A model generated the notes under the pieces. It searched no databases. It saw only the letters and a list, made by a program, of their open reading frames with translations, and was not told where the DNA came from. Positions 53,466-61,590 of a stretch of 64,000 nucleotides of DNA are shown piece after piece; positions within the stretch are counted from its first letter, which is position 1; every line of letters begins with the position of its first letter. Location of the stretch: contig NZ_BMJB01000001.1 in the NCBI RefSeq assembly GCF_014642855.1, positions 434,001 through 498,000 of the forward strand, in the 5' to 3' direction. A program made the translations under genes and the position numbers. Source of the stretch: Edaphobacter acidisoli (GTDB lineage: Bacteria; Acidobacteriota; Terriglobia; Terriglobales; Acidobacteriaceae).

Positions 53466-54617
53466 ATGATAGAACTCAACGGCATTACCTGGAACCACAC
53501 GCGCGGCTATATCCCCATGGTCGCGACGGCGCAGCGCTTTTCTGAACTGAATCCCGGCGTTCAGATTCACTGGCAGAAGCGGTCGCTGCAGGCGTTTGCC
53601 GATGCTCCGCTGGCGGATCTCGCTGCGCGCTTTGATCTGCTTGTGATTGACCATCCTTCGATTGGCGAGGCGGCGGAGCATGAGTTACTGTTGCCGCTTG
53701 ACCAGCACCTACCTGCGGAGTTTCTTGAGGGCCAGGCGCACAATTCCGTTGGGAAGTCGCACGCGAGCTACGACTACGAAGGGCACCAGTACGCGCTTGC
53801 AATTGATGCGGCTACTCCCATCGCTGGCTTTCGTGCCGACCTGTTTGCGCGTGCGAAGACAGAACCTCCGCGCACATGGTCTGAGCTACTGGCGCTTGCC
53901 CATCGCGGGCTGGTCACAGTTCCGGCGATCCCTATCGACTCGCTGATGAACGTCTTCATGCTGGCCAATGCGTTGGGCGATGAGCCTTTCACGAGGACTG
54001 ATGAAGTTGTCGGCGAAGCAGCAGGGAAGCAGGCGCTCAAGATGCTGCGTGAGCTGGTGCAGCTCAGCGCGCGTGGGGCGCTTGAACGCAATCCCATCGC
54101 TACGTGGCAGCTTCTTTGCGATAGCGATAAGGTTGCGTACTGTCCGTTTGCTTATGGTTACTCGAACTACTCACGCCAAGGCTATGCGGCGAGCGTGCTC
54201 ACGACGAGCGGGCTTGTTCGGCTCGATCCAAAGTCGCCGCCGCTGCGCTCTACGCTTGGCGGTGCAGGACTGGCGATTTCGAAATCCACCAAACATCCTG
54301 AAGCCGCGCTGGCTTATGCGCAGTTTGTTGCCAGCCCAGCGATTCAATCGACGATCTACGCAAACGCGGGAGGCCAGCCTGGCCATCGCGCCGCGTGGCA
54401 GGACTCTGCGCTTAACGCTGCTACGAACAACTTCTTTGCAGATACGCTTGAAACGCTCGATGCTGCGTGGGTGCGTCCGCGCTTTGCGGGCTTCATTGCG
54501 TTTCAGGACGAGGCCTCGAAGATCATTCACGAGTATTTGGTTAAGGGTGGCTACGAGGCGAAGGTCCTTGAAGAGATGAACCATGCGCTTCGGCGCGCAA
54601 AGAAAGATAGAGCATGA
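53466..54617 (+). CDS. Family 1 solute-binding-type protein without an export signal, linked to a CoA-transferase
   Basis: A 383-residue protein from ATG 53466 (a TTG at 53445 is in frame). The N-terminus [20 protein letters not shown] enters the binding fold at once, with no signal peptide, lipobox or membrane helix. Solute-binding marks are [34 protein letters not shown] near residue 65, [20 protein letters not shown] near 110, TWSELLALA, and [20 protein letters not shown] near 258. Its stop overlaps the CoA-transferase ATG (ATGA at 54614-54617). There are no ABC transport genes. It is a distant relative of the 12923 protein. It may be a cytoplasmic ligand-binding partner of the CoA-transferase. 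Confidence 0.78.
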   Translation: MIELNGITWNHTRGYIPMVATAQRFSELNPGVQIHWQKRSLQAFADAPLADLAARFDLLVIDHPSIGEAAEHELLLPLDQHLPAEFLEGQAHNSVGKSHASYDYEGHQYALAIDAATPIAGFRADLFARAKTEPPRTWSELLALAHRGLVTVPAIPIDSLMNVFMLANALGDEPFTRTDEVVGEAAGKQALKMLRELVQLSARGALERNPIATWQLLCDSDKVAYCPFAYGYSNYSRQGYAASVLTTSGLVRLDPKSPPLRSTLGGAGLAISKSTKHPEAALAYAQFVASPAIQSTIYANAGGQPGHRAAWQDSALNAATNNFFADTLETLDAAWVRPRFAGFIAFQDEASKIIHEYLVKGGYEAKVLEEMNHALRRAKKDRA

Positions 54618-55756
54618 AGCCACTTGAAGGCGTTTTGATTGTCGATTTCTCGCAGTTTCTCTCCGGACCTAGCGCGGCGTTGCGTATGGCTGATCTTGGC
54701 GCTCGCGTCATCAAGATAGAGCGGCCAGGGCAGGGAGATCTTTGCCGTCAGCTCTATATTTCGAACCTCTGTCTTGACGGAGACTCGACGCTCTTCCACT
54801 CCATCAATCGCAACAAGCAGAGTTATGCTGCGGACCTTAAGAATCCTGATGACCTTGCACGTGTGCGCAAGCTGCTGGCTCGTGCCGATGTGATGATTCA
54901 GAACTTTCGCCCTGGCGTGATTGAGAAAGTCGGCCTCGGCTATGATGCCGTGCGTGCGTTGAATCCGCGCATCGTTTATGCGGAGGTCACGGGCTACGGA
55001 ACAACAGGCCCGTGGCGCAACAAGCCAGGACAAGACCTGCTGGTGCAGTCGCTCTCAGGGTTGCCGTATCTGAACGGCGATGCCGCACAGCCGCCAGTTC
55101 CATTTGGCCTGGCAGTAGCCGACATGATGGCGGGAGCGCATCTGGTGCAGGGAATTCTTGCGGCGCTGGTGCGGCGTGGAGTGACGCAGCTTGGCGGCAA
55201 GGTCGAGGTATCGCTGCTGGAGTCTACGCTCGACCTTCAGTTCGAAGTGCTCACGACGTACCTGAATGACGGTGGACGCGCACCTGAACGCAGCGCCGTG
55301 AATAATGCGCATGCGTATCTCGGTGCACCGTACGGTATCTACGCTACTTCCGATGGATACCTTGCGCTGGCGATGGGCTCAGTTGTGCGACTCGGTGAGT
55401 TGCTTGGCTGTCCGGCGCTCTGTGCCTACATTGATCCGAAGTCGCTCTTCGATCAGCGAGATGAGATCAAGGCTGTTCTTGTCCACCACTTGAAACACCA
55501 GACTACGCAGCATTGGCTCGATGTTCTGGAGCCCGCCGATGTCTGGTGTGCGGATGTACTCACTTGGGACAGGCTCTTTGCGCATGATGCCTTCAAGGCG
55601 CTCGACATGGTGCAGACGGTGGGCAACAGACCCGAAGCGACGCTGCGTACTACGCGCTGCCCTGTGCGCATCGATGGCGAAGTGCTCACGAGTGCGACGG
55701 GCGCGCCGCGTGTGGGCGAGCATAACGCAGAGATCGACCGCGAATTCGGTCTATAA
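54614..55756 (+). CDS. Family III CoA-transferase (CaiB/BaiF/formyl-CoA transferase type)
   Basis: A 380-residue protein whose ATG overlaps the stop of the solute-binding-type gene. Family III marks are [20 protein letters not shown] near residue 4, [18 protein letters not shown]-type entry near 27-42, [20 protein letters not shown] near 66, [20 protein letters not shown] near 96, and [17 protein letters not shown] near 127. The catalytic Asp is D170 in [20 protein letters not shown], matching Asp169 of formyl-CoA transferase. It moves CoA between carboxylic acids. With the divergent MaoC hydratase it suggests catabolism of a branched or dicarboxylic acid. Confidence 0.92.
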   Translation: MKPLEGVLIVDFSQFLSGPSAALRMADLGARVIKIERPGQGDLCRQLYISNLCLDGDSTLFHSINRNKQSYAADLKNPDDLARVRKLLARADVMIQNFRPGVIEKVGLGYDAVRALNPRIVYAEVTGYGTTGPWRNKPGQDLLVQSLSGLPYLNGDAAQPPVPFGLAVADMMAGAHLVQGILAALVRRGVTQLGGKVEVSLLESTLDLQFEVLTTYLNDGGRAPERSAVNNAHAYLGAPYGIYATSDGYLALAMGSVVRLGELLGCPALCAYIDPKSLFDQRDEIKAVLVHHLKHQTTQHWLDVLEPADVWCADVLTWDRLFAHDAFKALDMVQTVGNRPEATLRTTRCPVRIDGEVLTSATGAPRVGEHNAEIDREFGL

Positions 55757-55802
55757 ACAGGCTATTCGCACCTGAGTGCTGCAGCTGCTTTACACTACAC
55801 AA

Positions 55803-56660
55803 ATGCTCCAGGCCGCCATCATCTCGAAACCGCAGAAGCCGGAACTCGCCGGCATCCTCGGCGACCTTATCGCGTGGCTTAAAGACCACGGCTATGAATA
55901 TCTGCTGGACCCGGACAGCGCCGCTTATCTGGATGCGTCCAATGCGATTGAGCGCGAGGAACTGGCGAAGCTGCGCCCGAATATCGTGATTGTTCTCGGC
56001 GGCGATGGCACGCTACTGGCTGCCGCGCGCGCGTTTGCCCATACGACGACGCCTATCCTCAGCGTGAACCTCGGCTCACTCGGATTTCTTACAGAGGTCG
56101 CGCTTGCTGACATCTATGCGACGCTTGAGTCCTGGTGCGCGAACCGCGCGGAGATTGAAGTGCGCAGTATGGTTCATGCTGAGCTGGTGCGTGACGGCCA
56201 GACGATTCAGCGGTGGGATGCGCTGAACGACGTTGTCGTGACCAAAGGCACGATTGCGCGCATGGGTGACTTCACCATCGAGATTGACCGCCAGTTTGTT
56301 GCGACGTTCCGGGCCGATGGCGTGATCGTTGCGACGCCGACTGGCTCGACCGCGTACAACCTGGCGGCCAACGGGCCGATCATTATGCCTTCGGTCGATG
56401 CGATGGTGGTGAACCCGATCTGCCCGCACCTGCTGACGATCCGGCCGATTGTTGTGCCCGGAGAATCGACGGTCAGCATTCACGTCGTCGGCGTACCGAA
56501 TCAGATTTATCTCACCGTGGATGGTCAGCAGTCGGTCGAGTTGCAACTCGGCGATCACATTCACTGCCAGCGCTCGAAGGCCAGCGTGCGGCTGCTTCGT
56601 CCGCGTCCGAATGGACTGTTCAGTGTGCTGCGCTCGAAGCTGAAGTGGGGCGAGCGATAG
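55803..56660 (+). CDS. nadK: NAD+ kinase
   Basis: A 285-residue protein from ATG 55803 (an in-frame start at 55776 adds nine unlikely residues). NadK motifs are complete: IVIVLGGDGTLLAAARAF with GGDG at residues 66-69, LGSLGFLTEVALADI near 90, ALNDVVVTKGTIARMGDFTI near 140, and ATPTGSTAYNLAANGPIIMP near 175. It phosphorylates NAD+ at the 2' position of the adenosine ribose to give NADP+. It is a housekeeping gene downstream of the CoA-transferase, 46 bp away. Confidence 0.95.
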   Translation: MLQAAIISKPQKPELAGILGDLIAWLKDHGYEYLLDPDSAAYLDASNAIEREELAKLRPNIVIVLGGDGTLLAAARAFAHTTTPILSVNLGSLGFLTEVALADIYATLESWCANRAEIEVRSMVHAELVRDGQTIQRWDALNDVVVTKGTIARMGDFTIEIDRQFVATFRADGVIVATPTGSTAYNLAANGPIIMPSVDAMVVNPICPHLLTIRPIVVPGESTVSIHVVGVPNQIYLTVDGQQSVELQLGDHIHCQRSKASVRLLRPRPNGLFSVLRSKLKWGER

Positions 56661-56668
56661 GAACGCGA

Positions 56669-56920
56669 ATGCTAGCGATCGTGAGCAATAGTGGCTGGAA
56701 GCTCATATTAGCTGTCATTGCGCTCGTATGTTTCTTCTGTCTCGGAATAGCTTACGTAATAAATCCGGATCGATTTATTAGGCGCTCAGCAGTACGTAAA
56801 GGCGGCGAAATGCTGCGAGATTGGAATCAGATGGGTGCTCAACTAGTCGGCCTAGTCGTTGCCGGGTTTGCCGCTTATGTGCTTTATGTGCTGCTTAGGG
56901 AAGCGATAACTCGGTTTTGA
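56669..56920 (+). CDS. Small membrane protein of unknown function
   Basis: An 83-residue protein, family not recognised. ATG 56669 has AGGA 7 nt upstream and starts 8 bp after the nadK stop. Two hydrophobic segments are seen (LILAVIALVCFFCLGIAYVI near residues 12-31 and LVGLVVAGFAAYVLYVLLRE near 59-78), joined by a basic, polar loop with FIRRSAVRKGGEML. Codon use is less GC-rich than in nadK. It ends 2 bp from the convergent ABC ATPase gene. Confidence 0.55.
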   Translation: MLAIVSNSGWKLILAVIALVCFFCLGIAYVINPDRFIRRSAVRKGGEMLRDWNQMGAQLVGLVVAGFAAYVLYVLLREAITRF

Positions 56921-56922
56921 AA

Positions 56923-57699
56923 CTACGGCTTGCCGCGCAGCGTGACGACCTGGCTGCCGACAGGATGGCAGAAGACCTTGCCGTGGCTGAGTGCGATCTT
57001 GCGCTGGGCGAGGGCTGCCATCTCGGGATCATGCGTCACCATGACGATGGTGTGGCCGTTCTGGTGCAGGTTTTCTAGTAGCTCAGCGACGATCTCCTGA
57101 TTTGCTGCGTCAAGGTTGCCGGTGGGCTCGTCTGCAAGCAGGATGGGCGGGTCGTTAATCAGCGCGCGGGCGATGCAGACGCGTTGCTGCTCGCCGCCGG
57201 AGAGTTCGCTGGGCAAGTGGTCGGCGCGGTGGGCGAGGCCGACCTTTTCGAGCGCGCGGCGAGCCTCGGTTTCGTCGGTCATCGAGTGGAAGTACTGCGC
57301 GAGCATGACGTTTTCGACGGCCGAGAGGTAGGGAATCAGATGAAACTGCTGGAAGATGAAGCCGATCTTGTCGGCGCGGAAGCGGTCGAGCTCGGTGGCG
57401 GACATCTGCGCTACGTCCACGTTGTCGATCTTCAACTCGCCTGAGGTGGGGCGGTCGAGGCAGCCGATGAGGTTGACCAGCGTGCTCTTGCCGGAGCCGG
57501 AAGGTCCGGTGATGGCGACCCACTCGCCAGCGACGATGGAGAAGCTGGCCGAGTCGAGCGCGCGCACCACGCCGGCGCGGCCGGAGTACTCGCGCGTGAC
57601 CTGCTGGAGCGCGATAACTGCGCAGCCGGGGCGCGTCTGGTCGGGTAGCTCCACGTTGGGGCCGGCGTCGATCGAATGGACTAAATGAACGTCGCTCAC
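56923..57699 (-). CDS. ABC transporter ATP-binding protein (MacB/LolD type) of the iron operon
   Basis: A 258-residue ATPase with all motifs: Walker A GPSGSGKS (residues 65-72), Q-loop [17 protein letters not shown] near 117, signature LSGGEQQR (166-173), Walker B ILLADEP (186-192) and switch VTHD near 220. It is last in a four-gene minus-strand cluster after two FtsX permeases and an FTR1-DUF2318 fusion. In the Campylobacter P19 iron system an equivalent ATPase works with two such permeases. Here it should energise the same permease pair, though the transported species is not established. Confidence 0.92.
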   Translation of the reverse strand: MSDVHLVHSIDAGPNVELPDQTRPGCAVIALQQVTREYSGRAGVVRALDSASFSIVAGEWVAITGPSGSGKSTLVNLIGCLDRPTSGELKIDNVDVAQMSATELDRFRADKIGFIFQQFHLIPYLSAVENVMLAQYFHSMTDETEARRALEKVGLAHRADHLPSELSGGEQQRVCIARALINDPPILLADEPTGNLDAANQEIVAELLENLHQNGHTIVMVTHDPEMAALAQRKIALSHGKVFCHPVGSQVVTLRGKP

Positions 57700-57711
57700 A
57701 GTTCTATTCTC

Positions 57712-58815
57712 TCATTCGCCTTTCAGCAGCGCAGCGGGTTGCAGGCTTCGCAAGACGCGCACAGGAAACAACGCGGCGATGGCCGCAATGACGATATTCA
57801 ACAGCACGACCCACGGCAGTACGGAGGCGTGCGGCAGAGTGGCGGTGTGGAAGTTGGTCTCGCTGATGACCCATGCGGCTGCCGAGCCGATGATGTATCC
57901 GAGCACGACTCCAGCTATTGCCAGGGCGAGCGCTTCCAGAAGGAACAGCGCCATCAGGTGCGTCTGCGAGCCGCCGAGTGCTTTCATCAGCGCGAAGTCA
58001 CGGCGGCGTTCGAGCACGCTGGCCGAGAGTGTCGCCAGTACGGAGACTGCAACCGTGAGGGCGATCAGGAGTACTGCGCCGTACATGAGCGCGTGCGTGC
58101 GGTCGACGATGCGCGACTCGCCTTCGACCAGCTCGCGGACCGGCTGCACCTGCACGTCTGGCAGTGCAGCACGGAGGCGAGCGATTGCTGCTTCAACTGT
58201 CTTGGCTCCACCGGGGATTTGGACTTCGATAACGCTTGGAGTCACGCCTGTCCACTGCGTGAACGTGGAGACAGGCATGTAGATGCGACTGTCTTCGTCG
58301 CCGCCGGTGCGCAGGGTGCCTGCGTCGTTGAGCGTGATGGTGTGCCCGTTGAAGGTAAGTTTGACGGCGTGCAGATCGGAGATGAAGTTGGCGGCGCGCT
58401 GGCCGATGAGTGCGGCGTTCGTGTCATTTGCGGAGGGCCATGCATCAACCTGCCACCACGAGTCGAGCTTTCGTACAGCAGCGAAGTCCGTGCCTGCGAC
58501 GACGACCGACGTTCCTTTGTCGGTGGTTGCGACGGCATAGCCGAACTCAGCAGCAAGAGCGTCTTTGCTTGCGGCCTGTTGCACGAGCGCGAGTGCGTCG
58601 ATAGGCAATGGCTTCGACGCTGGCGCTGTGATGACGACGTTTGCGCCGAAGCTGCGGAACTCTTTGTGGAGTTTTGCGTTCAGGTCGGCATACAACGTGA
58701 GCAGTGCGGTGGCGATTGCCGCTGAGACTGTCATGGCAACCAGTGCGGAAAGACTGCGTGCGCGGCGATGCACGAGCGATCGGCGCAACATTCCTGTGAA
58801 GCTCAACTGCGCCAT
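57712..58815 (-). CDS. FtsX-type ABC permease of the iron operon (second)
   Basis: A 367-residue protein whose ATG shares one base with the upstream permease stop (TGATG). It has an N-terminal helix (LSALVAMTVSAAIATALLTL), a periplasmic domain with IYMPVSTFTQWTGV near residue 165, and three C-terminal helices (LMYGAVLLIALTVAVSVLAT, then ALFLLEALALAIAGVVLGYI, then PWVVLLNIVIAAIAALFPV). The FtsX signature is ASVLERRRDFALMKALGGSQ near 262. It pairs with the 430-residue permease and the ATPase 12 bp downstream. Confidence 0.88.
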   Translation of the reverse strand: MAQLSFTGMLRRSLVHRRARSLSALVAMTVSAAIATALLTLYADLNAKLHKEFRSFGANVVITAPASKPLPIDALALVQQAASKDALAAEFGYAVATTDKGTSVVVAGTDFAAVRKLDSWWQVDAWPSANDTNAALIGQRAANFISDLHAVKLTFNGHTITLNDAGTLRTGGDEDSRIYMPVSTFTQWTGVTPSVIEVQIPGGAKTVEAAIARLRAALPDVQVQPVRELVEGESRIVDRTHALMYGAVLLIALTVAVSVLATLSASVLERRRDFALMKALGGSQTHLMALFLLEALALAIAGVVLGYIIGSAAAWVISETNFHTATLPHASVLPWVVLLNIVIAAIAALFPVRVLRSLQPAALLKGE

Positions 58816-60107
58816 CAGACGTCCTCCCGCAGAATCGTGGATGGATTGACGCGCAGAGCGGAGCGGATCGACGGAGTGCTTCCGGCGATTGCCACAACCA
58901 GTGCGAGCGCGACGACAACTGGGAGAAGCACTGGATTGAGCACGGCTGTGTGGCCGTCACCTGAGAAGATGTGCGCGCCGAGCCATGCGGCGAGCGCAGA
59001 GCCGAGGAGGTAGCCGAGCGCTCCTGCAAGCACAGCGAGTATCCCGGTTTCCGCGTAGAAGAGCAGCGCGATTGCGCCTTTGCTGGCGCCGAGCGAGCGC
59101 ATCAGACCGATCTCGCCGCGGCGTTCGAGCACTGCGGTCGCCATCGCCGCGCTGACGGCGAATCCTGCGGCGAAGAGCGCAGCGGCGCTGATGAGCCACA
59201 TGAGTCCGCTGATGCGTTCGAGCACGGTGCCTTCGCTCTGCTCGACGCGGCGCACCTGCTCGGCCTGCGCGCCGGGAATCGCTTCCATGATTTGATACGC
59301 AATGGAGTTCGCATACGGGCGGCAGTACCAGATCTCGTGCTCCTGCGGCGAGAGCGTGTCGGGATTCTTGCGTGCGAAGGCGTCTTCGGGTTTGGTGCGC
59401 GCGCTGACTTCGACGCGCGAGACTGCGTCTGGCAGGCCCGCGATATTCTGCGCAACGTCGAGAGGCAGGAGCATCTGCTTGTCGGTGTTGTCTCCGGTGG
59501 AGACGATGCCTGTGATGCGCAGCGTGCGGTTGCCAGCGCGGAGTGTGTCGCCGATCTTTGCGTGCAGGCTGGAGGCGAGCGCGCTGCCGAGGACAACATC
59601 CGTTCCGTTGGCATTGCTATTAGCTTCGCGAGGCCATGTACCGGCGAGTTTCCACCAAGGATGGAGTTTTGGCGCGCCCGTGACGAGCGAGCCTGGATCT
59701 TTTGTCAGTGCATGATGGAACCAGAGTCCCATTGCGTTTGCGTTGACGGTCTCGCCTGTCGGTGTCGTGATGTTGATCTGGAGCGGAAGGCTTGGACTGA
59801 CACCAGTAATGTTGTTGGCCCAGAAGATTGTGTGCAGCTTTTTCAGGTCGCTCTCGTGCAGGTACGAGCCGCCGGTTGCGGGCTTGATGTCTGCGCCGCC
59901 GATCTTCACATCAAGCAGATCAGTCTTCGGGTAGACGACGATGTTTGCGCCGTAGACGGCAAGCTCTTTGTGGATGCGGTCGCCGATCGACGTTGCGAGC
60001 GCGAGCATCGCCGTGACCGCCGTCGTGCCCAGAAGGATGGCGATCCCGGCCAGCAGCTTGCGGCGGCGCTGGCGGCGAAAACTCTCCATGAGCAGGCGGA
60101 AGAACAT
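58815..60107 (-). CDS. FtsX-type ABC permease of the iron operon (first)
   Basis: A 430-residue protein, start 60107, directly adjoining the FTR1 gene stop. Layout is an N-terminal helix (KLLAGIAILLGTTAVTAMLA), a long periplasmic domain of about 230 residues (EHEIWYCRPYANSIAYQIME near 260), then three helices and the FtsX signature AVLERRGEIGLMRSLGASKG near 325. The C-terminus has the usual VNPSTILRED. Two unequal FtsX permeases plus one ATPase behind an FTR1/DUF2318 protein is the gene order of the P19-type ferrous iron loci. Confidence 0.88.
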   Translation of the reverse strand: MFFRLLMESFRRQRRRKLLAGIAILLGTTAVTAMLALATSIGDRIHKELAVYGANIVVYPKTDLLDVKIGGADIKPATGGSYLHESDLKKLHTIFWANNITGVSPSLPLQINITTPTGETVNANAMGLWFHHALTKDPGSLVTGAPKLHPWWKLAGTWPREANSNANGTDVVLGSALASSLHAKIGDTLRAGNRTLRITGIVSTGDNTDKQMLLPLDVAQNIAGLPDAVSRVEVSARTKPEDAFARKNPDTLSPQEHEIWYCRPYANSIAYQIMEAIPGAQAEQVRRVEQSEGTVLERISGLMWLISAAALFAAGFAVSAAMATAVLERRGEIGLMRSLGASKGAIALLFYAETGILAVLAGALGYLLGSALAAWLGAHIFSGDGHTAVLNPVLLPVVVALALVVAIAGSTPSIRSALRVNPSTILREDV

Positions 60108-61379
60108 TTATCTCTCAAAGGTTGGGGCGAGGGCGCGGAGGTCCGTTGCCTGGATGATGACCTGGCCTCCGCTGATGACGGAGTTCAGTGGGATAGGATT
60201 GCAGCCGCCGCGCTGGCCCATCGAGGCCGGATTGAGCGGCGAGGCGCACATCTTGCAGGTGATGCCCTGCTCGCCGATGTAGAAGCCGACGGGGCCGCAG
60301 ATCTGGCAGGCGTCGGCTACGGAGACGATGTTGCCGTCGGGCTTCTTATAGAGCAGGAATCGGACTTCGACGCTCTTGCCTTTGTCGTCTTCGACGTGGA
60401 CGCCGTAGCGATGGAGCTGGTCGTCGTTGATGGCCGAGGTTGGAACGGTGACCTGAGTGCCGACGAGCGTGACTGCGGTGGTCGGACTGAGCGCGGTGGA
60501 GCTTTTGGCGTAGATGAACTCCGCCGTGGAGAGGAAGATGAAGAGGAAGCTGGTGGCGACAACGGCGTTCATCCAGAGCTTCTCGCGGCGTTGCGTCCAC
60601 TCGGCGCGGCGACGGTCGGCGGGCGAGGCGTTGGCGGGAAGCTCGATGGGTGTGCGGCGCTTGTATTCGAGCAGCACCATCAGGCCAGCGAGCGCGAGCA
60701 TGGTGACGAAGAAGAAGAGATCGTTGCGGACGATGGGGCCGATCAGGCGCATCTCGGTGGTGCTGGAGGGCAGGACGCCGTTCTCGCTCAGCTCGTGCAG
60801 GCCGCTGACGACGAGTTGAAACGCGACGAAGTAGAGAATGACGGTCGTGACGCGGAAGAAGCGCTTCAGATTGATCTTCACGCTGCCGCGCACGAACAGC
60901 ACGCCGAAGACGACAGCGACTGCGATGCCGAGCAGCGTGCCGGTAAAACTCAGCAGCTCGGTCGAGTTGAGCGTGACGGCGGCGAGGATCAGAACCGTCT
61001 CGGCGCCTTCGCGCAGCACCAGGAGGAAGACGAAGAAGAACAGGCCAATCTGCGAGACGTTTTCGCCGGTGAGCTTGGCGACCTTGGCCTCGATGTCGCC
61101 CTTCATGGTGCGGGCGGCGCGGTGCATGAACCAGATCATGCTGACGACGAAGACGGCGGCGGCCAGCATCACCCAGCCTTCGAAGATGTCGGTGTTGAAG
61201 TTGGCGCGGGACATGATGATAGCCCCGGCGACGGAGGCCGCGACTGCTGCGCCGAGCGCCCAGAAGACCGTCTTCTTCAGCTCGTTCCGGCCGATCTTCG
61301 TGAGGTAGGCAAAGATGATGCCCACGATCAGCGCGGCTTCCACGCCCTCGCGAAGAGTGATGATAAATGCCTGCAACAT
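60108..61379 (-). CDS. FTR1-family iron permease fused to a DUF2318 (Fe-S) domain
   Basis: A 423-residue inner-membrane protein. Both Fe-binding REGxE motifs of FTR1 permeases are present, REGVE at residues 10-14 and REGAE at 123-127, in seven or so helices. After a basic linker (about 240-265) and one more helix (AVVATSFLFIFLSTAEFIYA), a soluble DUF2318-type tail follows with cysteines at 358, 361 (CQIC), 375, 378 (CKMC) and 393. In related loci these two domains are often separate genes or fused as here. The tail is thought to bind a metal or redox cofactor. It heads the operon with two FtsX permeases and an ATPase. It likely imports iron oxidised or handed over in the periplasm. No P19 gene is adjacent. 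Confidence 0.9.
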   Translation of the reverse strand: MLQAFIITLREGVEAALIVGIIFAYLTKIGRNELKKTVFWALGAAVAASVAGAIIMSRANFNTDIFEGWVMLAAAVFVVSMIWFMHRAARTMKGDIEAKVAKLTGENVSQIGLFFFVFLLVLREGAETVLILAAVTLNSTELLSFTGTLLGIAVAVVFGVLFVRGSVKINLKRFFRVTTVILYFVAFQLVVSGLHELSENGVLPSSTTEMRLIGPIVRNDLFFFVTMLALAGLMVLLEYKRRTPIELPANASPADRRRAEWTQRREKLWMNAVVATSFLFIFLSTAEFIYAKSSTALSPTTAVTLVGTQVTVPTSAINDDQLHRYGVHVEDDKGKSVEVRFLLYKKPDGNIVSVADACQICGPVGFYIGEQGITCKMCASPLNPASMGQRGGCNPIPLNSVISGGQVIIQATDLRALAPTFER

Positions 61380-61465
61380 AAGGTCTTTCTCTTCCCCTGG
61401 AGCAGGCCGGAAGCAGAGTTCCGGACCGTCTCCATGGCCCTTGATGAATCTTTATTCCAATATCC

Positions 61466-61494
61466 AGTCTAATGCGGACTAAATTGGTCGTCAA
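61466..61494 (-). promoter_or_regulatory. Promoter of the FTR1 iron operon
   Basis: On the minus strand TTGACG (61494-61489) and TAGACT (61471-61466) are spaced by exactly 17 bp, about 87 bp before the FTR1 start. This is a good -35/-10 pair. Confidence 0.55.
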
Positions 61495-61515
61495 TTTTGA
61501 GGACTGGATTGGTCG
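61476..61515. promoter_or_regulatory. Direct-repeat operator candidate over the FTR1 promoter
   Basis: GGACTAAATTGGTCG (61476-61490) and GGACTGGATTGGTCG (61501-61515) match at 13 of 15 positions and start 25 bp apart. The first lies between the -35 and -10 boxes and overlaps the -35. A third related half (CCAGTCTAATG, 61464-61474) adjoins it. Rrf2/IscR-like or other iron-responsive binding is possible. Confidence 0.45.
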
Positions 61516-61590
61516 GCGATTAGGGAAGAGTGGCCGGGATGCGTCTGCCTGCGTGGCAAACTTCCGCACCCCGGTCTCACTGCGTGTGAA

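Noticed and set aside
58971-61472. An 833-codon open frame on the plus strand
   Set aside because: It lies antisense to the FtsX permease and the FTR1 fusion, both of which have clear family motifs. The translated product is an Asp/Glu/Arg-rich shadow with no domain or signal, a common effect of high GC.
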